Made by a program: the position numbers and the translations under genes. Below, piece by piece: positions 12,046 to 23,284 of a stretch of DNA of 64,000 nt (position 1 is its first letter; every line of letters starts with the position of its first letter). Location: assembly GCA_036345935.2 (NCBI GenBank), contig JADWOT020000010.1, positions 2,084,306 through 2,148,305 of the forward strand. Direction: 5' to 3'. Under the pieces are notes generated by a model. The model was not told where the DNA came from and searched no databases. It saw only the letters and a program-made list of their open reading frames with translations. The DNA comes from Taenia hydatigena. Taxonomy: Eukaryota; Platyhelminthes; Cestoda; Cyclophyllidea; Taeniidae.

Positions 12046-12779
12046 TTGTTTGGCTGGTCCTACAGGGGCCTAAAAATGATGAAAAGTAGTGGAAAGGTTG
12101 TGGATAGATCAGACATTACATCAGACATTACTAGCAATTGCATTGCTAGCAATTTACTTGTTCTCTACTCCTTTGAAATGTACGATTGCGATTGCTATTG
12201 CTCCGACTTGAATGATGATTAAAGCAATTAATCAAGGAAATGGCTTCGAATTGCTCTAACTAGCTGCCGCCAAGTGTGCTCTTAGATAAATATGCATTCT
12301 TAATCGTGCGCATTGGTTCTGACTTGTTAAAGCTGGCTTGGTCGATGGACCCATTCACACAAAACTCTAGTTTATCTAATTTTGAGCGTTTGTCACGCTA
12401 AGAAGTGGCTCAACCATAGAGACTCTGTTCCACCCATCTGTGCTACAGTGTCGTGTAAAGCTAGTGACCATCAATTCTATTTGGTGAGGAGAGAATAACG
12501 CACTATACTAAAATAGGTCATTTAGCAAAGGCTGTAATGCCGAGGAATTTTCTATTTTTGTAATCTGTTTAGTTAGTGATTGCTTTACCATAAATAATAT
12601 AAAAGGCTGATAGTGCATACAGTTGTGCCGTGTACTATGAAGAGTGTAATGACTAGGGTAGAAGGCATTAATTTCTCCTACGCCACAGTGATAGCTATTT
12701 ACAGCACATCCTTGGCAATAAAATGCCATGCAACGACACACTTGGATAGGATTCATTGCAATAAGCTATTTACGGCATT

Positions 12780-13060
12780 TTGCATTCCTTTTTTCAAGAA
12801 TGAAAATGTATTCTTGACAAAGCGCTCGAGAATTCAAAAAAACCAAGGGTGTGGGGAGCATAGAGAGCTATAGGGGTGCCCTGCTTAAGAACAGAGAAGT
12901 AGAAAGTACCGCTGCATTATCCGCGGATTTAATTTTGACCGAATGGATGTGATTTTATTCCAACTAAATGAACTGTCATTGACAGGTTGCAATTTCGTCT
13001 TCTACGTGCTGCATTCGGTCCAAAGGGCTATTGTCTCAATAATGCAAATAAAGAGGAGAG
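12780..13060 (+). pseudogene. Zinc-finger last-exon relic (ZF4)
   Basis: The plus strand here resembles the last intron end and fifth exon of ZF1, which lies 3.4 kb away in opposite orientation. The Glu/Gln-rich linker is recognisable at about 12875. Finger 3 follows, but the second zinc Cys has become Arg (CIIRG) and the first His has become Gln (LFQ). The stretch matching the ZF1 C-terminus (AGGTTGCAATTTCGTC onward) is shifted out of frame. Similarity extends past the ZF1 stop. No earlier exons were found, so this is a truncated dead copy, closer to ZF1 than to ZF2. Confidence 0.6.
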
Positions 13061-13064
13061 TGCC

Positions 13065-14905
13065 TCGTCTTTCATTGCAAAGTAATACAAATGACACTGA
13101 CAATATATAAGGATAGGTGTGCTATTTGTCTATTTCCCGTCATTAAAATGTCCCAGCAAGATTTTGAAGCACAAAAGCGAAGGAAGGAAAGTCCTACTCA
13201 AAAGTGCTGCTAAGCATTGATTGTTTCTGGTGACGCCCCTCATCGAAATCATCATTACTTTAATCGTGTAGAAAATATTCTAGAACAGTGCAAATTGATC
13301 CATGTAGATTGGCTTGCGCGACATCAAGAAGCACTGCTCATGGTGTATTAAGTAGTTTTATGGAAATTTTAACTAGTTGTTGCAATCAAAAGACGGATAT
13401 TTAAATGCATCACACATCATAGGAGTTTTTCTTTTCCTTATTATAATAGAGAATTTTTATTAAACTGGTGCAGAGGGGTCGAGAAACGGGTAAGATTTTC
13501 TCGTTGCTGTAACAGTTCTGGTGAACTAATTAGGTCTGCTCCTTGCTCGTGAATAAATGAAACACACGTCAGCAGTTAGCTAAGCAGCATTTAGGTTCCA
13601 TTAAACTCATGGCTAAGCAGGCGCCATTGTAAAACTGATCCATTTAAGAAAATGTAGATAACTTGTACATCCACATTTAAATCCACTTAAATTTAGAGGC
13701 CTTAAGCCGGTTACGCTCTCGGATCACAGATATGAAGAAAGATAACACCTCTTAGCGTAGTTTATGCATTTTCCTCCAATATTTTTCGGGGTAATATAGG
13801 CAAAGTGCACCTGATGCAAAATAAGGTAACGTCAATTATGATGCATGCAGATATTATTGGCAAAGATTACAGGAAGTAAGTAGTAAGCAATACGGAAGCA
13901 GGTTAGTTAAGCGAACAAGCTATTGCGTTTTGTGCTACACGTAGTTACCCAAGAGTTTATTGATGAAGAATCTTTTTCTTTATATCTAACACCGGTAGTA
14001 GTATTAATGACAGCGGTGGTGAAACCAACTATTTTGAAAACGAAAGCCAGCTGATTGATCAGCAGATCGATTGGTTTCTCGTAAGCAGGTGGATTAATCT
14101 GTAGGACTCAGAGGATTCCACAGTGATTAGGCACGTTAGTAGCACCTCAAGATGCTAGTGCAATGGAGGTGCAAATTGACGGCATGTGTGCGCTTTTGGC
14201 CATCCTTCATTGGGCAGCGCTGCCAAAAATGGCTACGACAAAGAAAACTCACGCAGAAGATCGCCGCTAAGCAGCATGAAGCAGTAAGAAGACATTAGAT
14301 AAAGTGGATCCAGAGGCAAGAAACAGTTAATCCATGTGTCATCGCAAATGACTGAGAGATAAAACTTCCATTGATGCGCTTTTGCTCGTGATGCTCCAAG
14401 TCAATTTTATCGTTGAATCGTTGCAGACCTGCTATGCAGGCCTACCTTAGTAACCCTGCACCATAAAAAGTGCGTTTTATTTCAGGACGAGGATTCTTCT
14501 CCAAATCACACGCTCTACTCGCACAGCCACCTTTCACCTGGCATCAACGCGTCAAAATTTAAAGCGCATTCTGTGGTTTGCCTGCTGCTAAATAATAAAT
14601 TCGTCAAATAGCCCTAATAACTGCTACAACGCATTTACGTCTGCCATGCACCTCACTACATTTTAAATTTAGACCCGTTAACTGCCGCTTTGGCCACAGG
14701 CATGGTGCTTAGCAATAAAATCACCGTCATTAAGGAATGCTGGTCAGTAGTAGCATTGTCTAAGCATCCTCCGTTGAGCTACTTCAAGTGTCGTGCTAAC
14801 AATTTGTAGGGATTGATGACCAAAGTTCTTCACCTACATTAAAAGCATCGATTTGTTCTAAGCGGTATTTAGATAGAGGAGCTTTCCTCATTTGACTTTT
14901 ACGCT
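13065..14905. other. No supported gene
   Basis: Stops are frequent in all frames. I noticed no splice-bounded frames or repeats shared with other parts of the window. Confidence 0.35.
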
Positions 14906-14912
14906 TTTCCTC

Positions 14913-15269
14913 TCACTCCAAGTCATTTATCGATAAAAATACCACTCTCATCACAACGCCTTTAAGTGAGACGTTCCTCAACGTGCTTGTCATTTCTTGC
15001 TGCCATTTTTTCAACAGCATCTTTTTGCTTTGTGAGCGCACAGGGTAGCAAAGAAGACCGTAGCGCCTGCTTTCACTGAAGTTTTGTTGTCTTTGCTTTC
15101 GCGATGCCATACCAAAGAATTCCTCACTTATGACGAAATAGTTGTCAAACGGAGTAACACTTGCTGTGAGGATGAGGTGTCGAAGGTGCTTAGTAAATAA
15201 AATAATAGTCCTTTGTATCAACATAGTGAGTGGCAAATCAAATGGATCATTCCGTAGGATGCGAAACAA
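14913..15269 (-). CDS. Hypothetical ORF
   Basis: A 118-codon open frame, among the longest outside the arms, has a basic C-terminal half (SRKQRQQ, SQSKKMLLKKWQQ). The first codon is TTG; the first ATG is about 15 codons in. No motif, signal peptide or neighbouring exon supports it. It may be an exon or a chance frame. Confidence 0.18.
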   Translation of the reverse strand: MFRILRNDPFDLPLTMLIQRTIILFTKHLRHLILTASVTPFDNYFVISEEFFGMASRKQRQQNFSESRRYGLLCYPVRSQSKKMLLKKWQQEMTSTLRNVSLKGVVMRVVFLSINDLE

Positions 15270-15326
15270 TCCAGAACCAAACTAACATAATGAAAGCTTA
15301 AGGAACGGTTGATCATAAAGTGAGCG

Positions 15327-15605
15327 GTGAAAATATTGTGCACTAACCTCGGCGAATCCAGTCACTTCACCTCGATGGCTAATTTCTGTCGTCACATTAA
15401 CACTGCTTTAATAGAACAACCTGATTACGTGACTTCACCGGCATTGATTGGAATCAAGGTGCTACGTGTTTGCGTCGTGCAATTATTGAATTATCATGGC
15501 TACATGCCGCTCCATGCATCCGGAACTTTCAGATGTTTAAAAGCGTTTGCATTGTTTCTTGATAGATATGGCTGGTGCATCACCGCAGTGCATTACTTAG
15601 CTTAG
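15327..15605 (+). CDS. Hypothetical ORF
   Basis: An open frame of 92 residues starts with GTG, with an internal ATG at about 15376. It has a hydrophobic, Cys-containing middle and ends in TAG. Another open frame on the same strand follows at 15763. The two could be exons of one gene, but I could not assign splice sites that preserve the frame. Confidence 0.17.
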   Translation: MKILCTNLGESSHFTSMANFCRHINTALIEQPDYVTSPALIGIKVLRVCVVQLLNYHGYMPLHASGTFRCLKAFALFLDRYGWCITAVHYLA

Positions 15606-15762
15606 CTTCGATCCTCACTACGTGTACAATGTTGTGCCAGTGGTCACAACTCCTACTCAAGTGATTCTTGTGTGCGGGAGCGTCACTGCTAACAGCCTGC
15701 TCTAAGCTACCACGAGAGCAAAGTACGTGGAACGTAAGTTATTAATGTCAGCAAAATAGTAC

Positions 15763-16092
15763 GTGCACGAAGTAAAATCTGCAGTGAGCTTGCGTGCTCC
15801 TAGCCAAGAAAGGTGTCTAACGGTCGTTAACCACCCATCTCCACTTCACAGGTTGAAAGCACTCTACCTGAAATTGAATGGCAGAGAGCATGACACTGAA
15901 GCATGCCTTCTGATGGTGTTCATTAATACAAGAAGCCACAATACGTTACTTGAGTCCACATGTGACTACATGTGCATCGCAAAGAATGACTGTTTGTCAG
16001 TTCTATGTGAGACTCCCATGCATCTCTACTACCCGGTTGACGTTGGTGGATGTGATTTAGGCTCACCTTTTCCACAAAGTGGACTTCCTTAG
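15763..16092 (+). CDS. Hypothetical ORF
   Basis: This 109-codon frame begins at a GTG and ends in TAG. It is mildly basic at the N-terminal side and has six scattered Cys residues, with no recognised domain. Shared strand and spacing with the frame at 15327-15605 make a two-exon gene conceivable. Confidence 0.17.
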   Translation: MHEVKSAVSLRAPSQERCLTVVNHPSPLHRLKALYLKLNGREHDTEACLLMVFINTRSHNTLLESTCDYMCIAKNDCLSVLCETPMHLYYPVDVGGCDLGSPFPQSGLP

Positions 16093-16414
16093 TTGCGAAA
16101 CTATGATGGATTTCTTTCCATTTCTATCTGATATCTTTCAACTACGGTGTAGTAGTGCAATATGCGAAGCAAAATGCGGTTTATTTAGCCAAGTTTTTGC
16201 AAAAAAGACTTTAAAGAATGCAAAAAGCAGGCTATTTAAATAGAAAGAATAGCTCTTTCTTATCACATCAAATTAGACTTGCGATTCTAGCCTATAAATG
16301 TCGTTAATGCAGGCGTTTTACTTTACGAAAAATTGGACCGAAATAAATCCATCTCTCGAAATTCGCTGACAGAATTCGCATTACCACGCAACGAAAGAAT
16401 AAGCATTTTTCATT

Positions 16415-17585
16415 TTATCGGCAAATTTTGAGACGATAGCCCATGGGATCGAATGCAGCACGCAGAAGTTGAAGACGCAACCGGTTAATGACATCTCGTT
16501 CGGTGGGATGCTGCTGTTCCGTGTGGAATAACACTACATCCAACCGGTCAAATGTAAATCCGCAAATAGTGCACTGGTAATCTTTACTACCCTGTTCTTT
16601 AGCAGGGCACTCTTGTTGCTCTTCGGGTTCAGGGAATTCAGGAGGCTCTAGGTTCATAGGACTTCTTCACTTTTCTTCAAATATCGGGCTTGACGCTGTT
16701 GGCAAAGTTCTGTCTTTGGAAGAAAACAAACGTATAAAGTGTGTTTTAGTGCCTAAACGGAATGAATAAAGAACACCGGCTACAATCACACCTTACCTAA
16801 GTGTGCCATTGTATGACGAGCCGTGTCCGTAAGTGTGCTGAAACCCTCGAGACAAAGCACGCAGATGTAGAACTTGCAACCGCTATGACGCAGGAGGTGC
16901 CGGTGCATCTTGCTTAAGTCGCTGTGCTCTTTGCCACACACAGTGCATTTGTATCTATCATTTGTCTTCTCACCTTCCAGGACAGAACAAATTAAAGAGA
17001 AAAAACTGCATAAAAAGGAAGATTTTTCTTTGACGGCAAGCAATAGTGCATTAACTGGCATATTTTAGCATACTACATCATATTTTAGATGAGATTGACT
17101 TCGCAGGTGCTACAATACACGGCTTCACACCATAGATGCGTACAGAACAAATCTATGAGGTACTTTAGCTGCATCTCTCGGTCAGCTACAAATGGATTCT
17201 TGATGGCTTTCCCACGAAGGACGTATTTGAGTCGGGAATCCTTGCTTTTAAGCATCTTCTAATGTAAATACAGATAAAATAATTGCAAAATCTAGTTAAA
17301 GGCATGCGACTGATGTCAAATTGCGCACTTGCCTCTATCGTGTCGAGGAAACCAATCTCGTCTTTAGGATGGATAGCAAGTGCTTCGATTATTCTTTTTA
17401 CGTCTTCCATTTCCTCGTTAGAACCTGTAATTTAGGCATCCAAAGCCTCGATTTGCTTTTACACATTTTCTCTAAGCCTCGAGAAATACAAGTAAAACTT
17501 ACGCAAACCATGAAGCATCTCTTATTTGGCACATTTATGCTGTCTTACCTTCCTCATGCTTTGCTTCTCGACCTCGGCTCATCAT
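16415..17585 (-). CDS. C2H2 zinc-finger protein, copy ZF1 (disrupted or alternatively spliced)
   Basis: By alignment with ZF2 I place five exons at 17585-17549, 17424-17333, 17258-17144, 16973-16797 and 16713-16415. Reading phases are conserved throughout and exon 3 is 115 nt in both genes. Finger 1 uses Cys91, Cys94, His107 and His111; finger 2 uses Cys119, Cys122, His135 and His139. Classical C2H2 fingers usually bind DNA in the nucleus, so a regulatory role is inferred. There are two oddities. Intron 2 starts with GC (GAG|GCAAGT), a known minor donor class. Exon 5 carries an in-frame TGA at 16669-16667, ahead of an intact finger 3 (C-x2-C-x12-H-x4-H). As spliced, the product would be 155 residues with two fingers. 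An acceptor at CCTAG (16648) would skip the stop and restore finger 3, but it lacks a pyrimidine tract. Exon 2 is shorter than in ZF2. It may be a young pseudogene. Confidence 0.62.
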
Positions 17586-17869
17586 CTTTAAAGTTGGGTG
17601 AATGAACATCGTTTCCATCCCTCGTAATGCTGACCATGCAAGCTAATCTTACTCGTGGAACCTCAATTTGCTCCAATTAAAGTGGTAAAAATTATGCATT
17701 GTAGTTTGAAAGCGTCTTGTTTATTCAACGTCCAACGTTTCACAGTTGAATACTGATATTCCTGGACCAGTTAACTAAGTGCGCCAACAGTTGTTTCGCG
17801 TTCCAATGTAGAAGGCGTGCAAACCATAAGACGTGCGGGTGCCATCCAATGTGTTTCCATTATCCCCAC

Positions 17870-18160
17870 TCGTTTATATATTCATAAAAAATAGTTGAAC
17901 ACTCCGCGTTTTTTGGAGACAGCTTTGACTAATAAAGCAAAAAGCCGATCCCGCCTCAAAAAAATTGATAAGCTATCAATTACTTAAAGCTAAACTACCG
18001 ACTGATCTGAATAGCATTCAAACAGCGCTTAATTTGCCATCGTTTATTGGCATTATTTCTCCCGTCGAAGCCTCGGCATTGCAAACGTACACAAGGTAGA
18101 CCAGTTTTGCGAGTAGGAGCGGTGTTCCTAGTTGGCTGTCAATAATAAAATGCAGCCGGT
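17870..18160. repeat. Diverged module shared with the palindrome arms
   Basis: Diverged but collinear words (TGAACACTCC, TTAAAGCTAAAC, GGCTGTCAAT) match right-arm 56265-56455 in the same orientation, and left-arm 30814-31004 inverted. In ZF1 this block lies just upstream of the gene. In the right arm it lies about 1 kb upstream of the zinc-finger relic, but flipped relative to the gene. The two loci share ancestry but were later rearranged. Confidence 0.5.
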
Positions 18161-18249
18161 CTTTCCTAGGTAACTCTTGCAGCATGTTGCACTCTTCGCC
18201 TGTGTCACTTATCCAATTTTCGCATTTCACTAACTAAAAGAGTCCTCTT

Positions 18250-19560
18250 GGAATTGGTGCACTAGTGCTTGGAATTGCAATCTCTTGGCTATATTTTTAT
18301 GCCATCCCAAACCCTTTGAAGTTAAGGCAGCACAATTTATTGTTGACGGAATGCAATGACTTGCACAGAATTATCTTGCTCATGCAAAATGCCAAACGGG
18401 TTTAAGTATAAGTAATCAAACTGGGGCATAGGTAGGAATGCCAATGCTTGCATGACACTACATGCGAATCAGGATCAACACTGACGCACTTTGAAAAATG
18501 GTAAATACTTATCGCTCACTATAACAATGGGCTTGAGATAAGAAGACCATGGTTACCTACTATTTGATAGTAAAAAGCAATTTCCAATGGCGTATGCAGA
18601 GGCCATATGTAGAGGGACAACATGGAACAACGCCTAAAGGACGAGAGGACTACCATTTATACTCCATTCGAATGTTTGCTTAGAATGAGAAGCATTCGAT
18701 GAAAACGGGGACCCCTTAGCAAATCAATCTCTACCTAAAGACACTGTAGGGGGAGATATACTGCAAAGCTGCCAAACGCGACTGACGCAAAAGTTTAATA
18801 TCCTTTTAGAACTGCTTGGTTGCTGCAAAGCACTAGATTAAATAAGGAAAAAAGTAACTACATTGCGATCCTGAAACGCACGTGCATATATGAAGACCGC
18901 GCTCAGATCACTACACGAGTAACATCGAAAGTATTCGCTTTATGACGAAATATTGTAAAACTATATCTAGTAACTAAAGCAAATAGTTCTGCATCATACA
19001 GAGACCAGTCGCAAATTATTTATGCTGGTAACAAAGTTAGAACACATCCGTAACTTAAAATTTCGGACTTCTTAAGCCGATGAGAAGCGGTGCACCTTTT
19101 TAAAAGTGCACGACCAGCAAACAAATCGTATTTGCTACGTGTCCACCTAAATAGTTGTTTCCAATGATCTCCTTTTCATGGAATGTTTCCATCCAGTTTC
19201 ATGTATTTGCCAATGCATTTGCAGGCTTTAATAGCATAAGGTAAAATAATGGGGTCGGTGTGATATACAACTAAAGGCATCAGCGATTGCGTATAACAAA
19301 GCTTTTTGCAGTGTTCTTTGAAATTGGCAGCCCTTTCTTAATATGGAGTTACAGTACATACAACCATCACTTGCTAAAATGCTTAGATAGGGATATAATT
19401 GGGAAAAGCATAATTTTTCGGATTCCATCCTGCAAAGCAAAGACAAATATGGAAGGCTGTTTTCTAAAATATGTACCTATTCATCGGGCAACGGGTCGTT
19501 GTTTTTTAATTACCCTTGAACGGCCAAAATTTTGCTCGTTTTATCAAGCAATTGAGGGTA
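18250..19560. other. No supported gene
   Basis: Open frames near 19228-19446 and 19287-19667 overlap on opposite strands and have no motif or paralogue support. The stretch separates ZF1's upstream region from the repeated module at 19570. Confidence 0.3.
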
Positions 19561-19569
19561 AAATTTGCT

Positions 19570-20310
19570 TGAAGGTGCTTCTAGACTTGCAGAATCTACG
19601 ATTTTTCATGCCTCTAGATTTTAGCGTAAGCAGAATGATTAAACTATCTGTCATGACATCGCGCTGACAACCGGTGTTAGTGGTGACGGAGGCTGTACCC
19701 TTCACGTAGAATAAAAGTCGATTCGGGTTGCTGCATGCTAGTCCCTGCGAATAATGCAAAGATTCGTTGGTGCGATCACGGATTTGTGCCATCCGTTTCC
19801 ATCACATCAAGAGAAACGCAACAAAGAGATGAGGGTAGAGAGGACATGTTATACTTAGAAGCCAAATGATCCAGGTTAGCGTTTCAAATTTACCGGCAAA
19901 AACAGATGACATTGTGCCAGATATCTTTGGTCGTACACTTGTTTCAAAGTTCTGCAAAGCAAGGATCTTGTTGCGGCGAACGCGGCAAAGAATAGGGCTG
20001 GAGTGTCGAGATGTGAAAAGCAAAACATTCAAATGGGCATAGCAAATTATAAGCAAATCATTAAATCATACCCCCTCTGACTTCCCTATGTGACAATAAG
20101 AAGGCAATCGAGGTAATGCTCCACATGTCACACAAACATGCTGGTTCAATAATTCGCCCGAATTACTAGCTTATAGCGACGAAATTAACTGCGAGAGTCA
20201 ACAGGGCTGATGCATTGCTATTCGCCAAGTGCAGTTTCGACACACTATATAGCCATGGTGCTTGAGAAGGGCACTAATAAGCTTCCCAGCTGTAGTTTTG
20301 TTGCGGCTAC
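19570..20310 (-). repeat. Diverged direct repeat with 26665-27320, possible coding relic
   Basis: Collinear similarity to 26665-27320 is recognisable across the whole block: GTGGTGACGGAG, GGGCTGGA/GGGCTAGA, GCAAATTATAAG, AATCGAGGTAA. Many substitutions make it far older than the palindrome. On the minus strand this copy has an 84-codon frame (19802-20056) with a hydrophobic membrane-like segment near its end (TWIIWLLSITCPLYPHLF). An 82-codon frame (19544-19792) follows out of register. The other copy is broken by stops. This suggests the remains of a membrane-protein gene whose family I cannot name. Confidence 0.55.
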
Positions 20311-20780
20311 TGTGATCTGACCTCATTGAAGTCCCCCTTTCCATCTTCTGGGTTGTACTTTTGGCATGGCCTTTCGTTTTGGCTTAATCGGTAAAAGCGT
20401 GCTACATTGTACTTGTTCATTACTTAGTTGCCCAATTAATGACCACTAACTAATCGCATCACTTCGCCCACTCTCACCACCAACTACCGATTACCATTGA
20501 GGGATGCGGATTAGGTTCACCTGTTTTGCAAGTTGGAATATACGTAGTCCTAAAACTATTCTGTTTTTTTCTGGCTAAATTTATCGGATGGCTTTCACCT
20601 GAGGTGAAGTAGCGAAGCATAAAACCAGAAACTAGGTTAAATGGACAGGTTTGCAAGCACAAGCTTATTATATGGGTATCTACACATCAAGGAAGCGCGA
20701 AATTCCCATTAGAAACGCCGCCACAAAGAGCATTATATATATACATATGTGCAAGCACTTAACTACACTTTCTCATAAGT

Positions 20781-21946
20781 CTAGCTAGTAGGATTCGGAG
20801 CATCCTCTTCCTCATCTGCATTAGGATTGAGTGCAGCACGCAAGAAGCGAACACGCAACCGGCCAATGACTTCGCGTTCAGTTGGGTGCTCCTGCATTTT
20901 GTGTGATAACATCACATCCAAGTAGTCAAAAGTAGATCCGCAAACGCTGCAGCGGTGCTCCATCCTGTGCCTTTTTCCAGGAGGACCATCCTCTAGCTCT
21001 TCGGACATAGAGGGCTGTGGAGGCTCTAGGCCCTCACGTCTTCTCATTTTTCTCAAAACTTCCTCAATTGATAGCGGTGGCTCAAATGCATCTTTTATAA
21101 GAAGTACAAAGTATTATTCATTGGAATTAGTGGTATAGCAAGAAACACTGACTGCAATCAAACCTCACCACCATGTGTCTTTCTGTGGTGCACCATATCG
21201 GTAAACGTGTTGCATCCCTCGAAGCATTGCACGCAGAAGTAGAACCTGCATTTACTGTGGCGCAGGAGGTGTTGGTGCATGCCATCCAAGTTGTTATACA
21301 CTTTGCCACACTTGGTACATTTGTATTTACCATCAGCTTTCTTCTCGCCTTCCATAAGGATATAAAACAGGCATTTAGCCGGATTGCTATGAAGGGGAAA
21401 GTTATCTTGACGAATAAAATGGTGCACTAGCACACACACTTCCTCATGATGGGCATCTAACTTGCATAGCTTTATACAACAGCCGCATACAGAGCAAATC
21501 CATGAGGCATTCTAACTGCGTCGCTCGATCAGGCATCAAGAGATTCTTGATGAAATTCCTCCTGAATATATAGGTTAGTCGTGGGTCATTGTTCTTGAGC
21601 ATCTTCTAAGGCAAATACGTGGTGATATAGGTAAAGAAATCGCCAATAAAGCTTAGACACACGTGATAATTAACAAACCGCACATTTACCTTTATCTCCT
21701 CGAGGAAATTAATCTCGTCTTCCGGGTTGGTCATAAGTGCTTGGATTAACCTTCTCTCGTCGCCCATCTCATCGTTGGAACCTCCACTTGGGGCATTTGG
21801 AGCCACAGATTCCTGCTTTGGCAGTTCCTCTGCTCCTTTAAAAGCACGAAAAGCCTTTATGCAAAACCATAAGGCATCTCTCACTTGACACCGTTAGAAT
21901 TTCCAGTCTTACTTTCTGGCCTCTGCGGGTCCTGATCTTGGCTCAT
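20781..21946 (-). CDS. C2H2 zinc-finger protein ZF2, intact five-exon gene
   Basis: Five exons at 21946-21913, 21835-21690, 21605-21491, 21348-21169 and 21091-20781 join in frame to 261 codons plus stop. Introns are 77, 84, 142 and 77 nt, all GT-AG. Finger 1 uses Cys109, Cys112, His125, His129. Finger 2 uses Cys137, Cys140, His153, His157. Finger 3 uses Cys206, Cys209, His222, His227. All are C-x2-C-x12-H-x3/4-H. Fingers 1 and 2 are close together; finger 3 follows a 48-residue Pro/Glu-rich linker with basic clusters (KMRRR, KRHR) that could act as nuclear signals. The N-terminal 60 residues are acidic and share a PxDEIxFL motif with ZF1. The tail is acidic (DEEED). A nuclear nucleic-acid-binding role is inferred from the fingers; the target is unknown. 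The start is the only ATG before the first donor and aligns with ZF1. Confidence 0.82.
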
Positions 21947-22035
21947 TTCTTCTGAATTTTAGTGGCCAGACATCATTTGCCAACGCCGTAGCACCGATCT
22001 CGTGAGCGGATCTCACTCGTGGTACTTAAATTGCA
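21947..22035 (-). promoter_or_regulatory. 5' flank conserved among zinc-finger copies
   Basis: The 80-90 nt upstream of ZF2's ATG match left-arm 29832-29925 and its right-arm partner, which lie upstream of the first exon of the relic. Shared words include AAATTTTAGTG/GAATTTTAGTG and ATCTCACTCxTGGTA (plus strand). ZF1 keeps a weaker version at 17590-17665. Similarity beyond the exon shows that promoters were duplicated with the genes. No TATA box is obvious. Confidence 0.4.
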
Positions 22036-22524
22036 TATTTTTACTTTGCATAAACAAAATTTCCTGTGCATTTAAGTATGAGGTTGCATTGTTAAGAACT
22101 AATACACCAAACTCGAACACGCAAAATGCCCCCATATCCACTAATTAAAAAGCTAAATAGACCAGAGATGACTTAGTATTAAGATTATTTTTCATATCAT
22201 CTGCATCGTGTCATTAATTGGGCTTCGTACATCTTTTCTCGTATGTTTTGTGCCCCGTTAGGCAGACAATCTAGAGCTGGGCTCTGCCAAAACAAGATTG
22301 AACATTTTAGCAAAAGCGGCAGTATCTTCACATGGTCAGAAATGCTTCGCTTTTGCCGTTTTACCACAATGAGGATGTCCTGCTTTCGGACTTACAAGGC
22401 ATTCCTCTCAGCGGCGAATCATTACAATTGTTGACCTTAGTGACGCATCAGCTTAAATAGGGGTATAGTATCTACAAGGAAGGGGAAGTTGAGGAAGCAG
22501 CATGTGGGTAATGACACGAATTGA

Positions 22525-22689
22525 CAAACCGTGTATGACCATATGATAAGTCCTGCATGTGACAGGCTCGGCATGGACGTGCAAATTATGTGCGACTTAG
22601 CAGAGGAGACACTTTTCCAGACGTCTCTTATCGAGGAATCCATCTTACCTCTATGCTACGTGTGTGTGCCCGCGCCTACGATTGACTGA
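22525..22689 (+). other. Multi-copy exon-like module, copy a
   Basis: A 54-residue frame closes with TGA and contains a motif seen in all copies (ETLFQTSLIEES, then ILP and a Cys-rich CYVCVPAP). Similar frames lie at 24521-24718, 43458-43670 and inverted at 63116-63313. This copy has no internal stop, but it diverges and ends earlier than the copy at 43458. I do not recognise the family. Confidence 0.4.
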
Positions 22690-23283
22690 TTCCTCATTAA
22701 AGAATAAGGTTTATGCTTGGCTGGAAAAATGGCAGCTATTTTATGCGTAGAAGACCGTATACTTTGGTTTCGAATGCTTGTTTGATTGGTCAAACTCGTC
22801 GTCCGTGCGTAAAGAGTCAGATCCAGGGTCCAATTTTGTCACACCGTGGGACATCCGACTCTGTGCACCCAACTCAAGTCTTTCGGTGTCATCAGATGGT
22901 CTTGAGAAATAACTGGCAGCGTCTTCACGAGCGGATCGTCTTACGTTAAAGAGACGTCGCTCTTCATCAAAGAAAATTAACCTATAATTTACTCGCGTCT
23001 CGGCTGTTTGGTACCGATCGTATGCAAAAGTGGGAACTTGACAATTGCGTTATGAGAATGTCAGTTCTACACGAGCCGCTGATTTCTGGGATTAATTGCA
23101 CAATGGCTTGTATTGTAGGAGGGACATGGTCACCTATGGGATGAATACCACCGATAAGCACTCAAGGTTTGGCCAGATTCAGATCCTCAAATTGCAATGC
23201 AAAATGAATATAACCCGCTTTGGTAACTGGAACCTTCCAAACCTATGAAAACATAAAGAGTAGTGTTCCTTAATCTCCTTGCA

Positions 23284-23284
23284 N
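23284..23284. other. Undetermined base
   Basis: A single N occurs in GCANGAAAA. It marks an unresolved consensus base in a duplicated region. Confidence 0.95.

Noticed and set aside
12110..12160. Short duplicated word (CAGACATTACATCAGACATTA) and CTAGCAATTGCATTGCTAGCAA hairpin
   Set aside because: Only two partial units and a small hairpin in AT-rich sequence; not distinguishable from chance.
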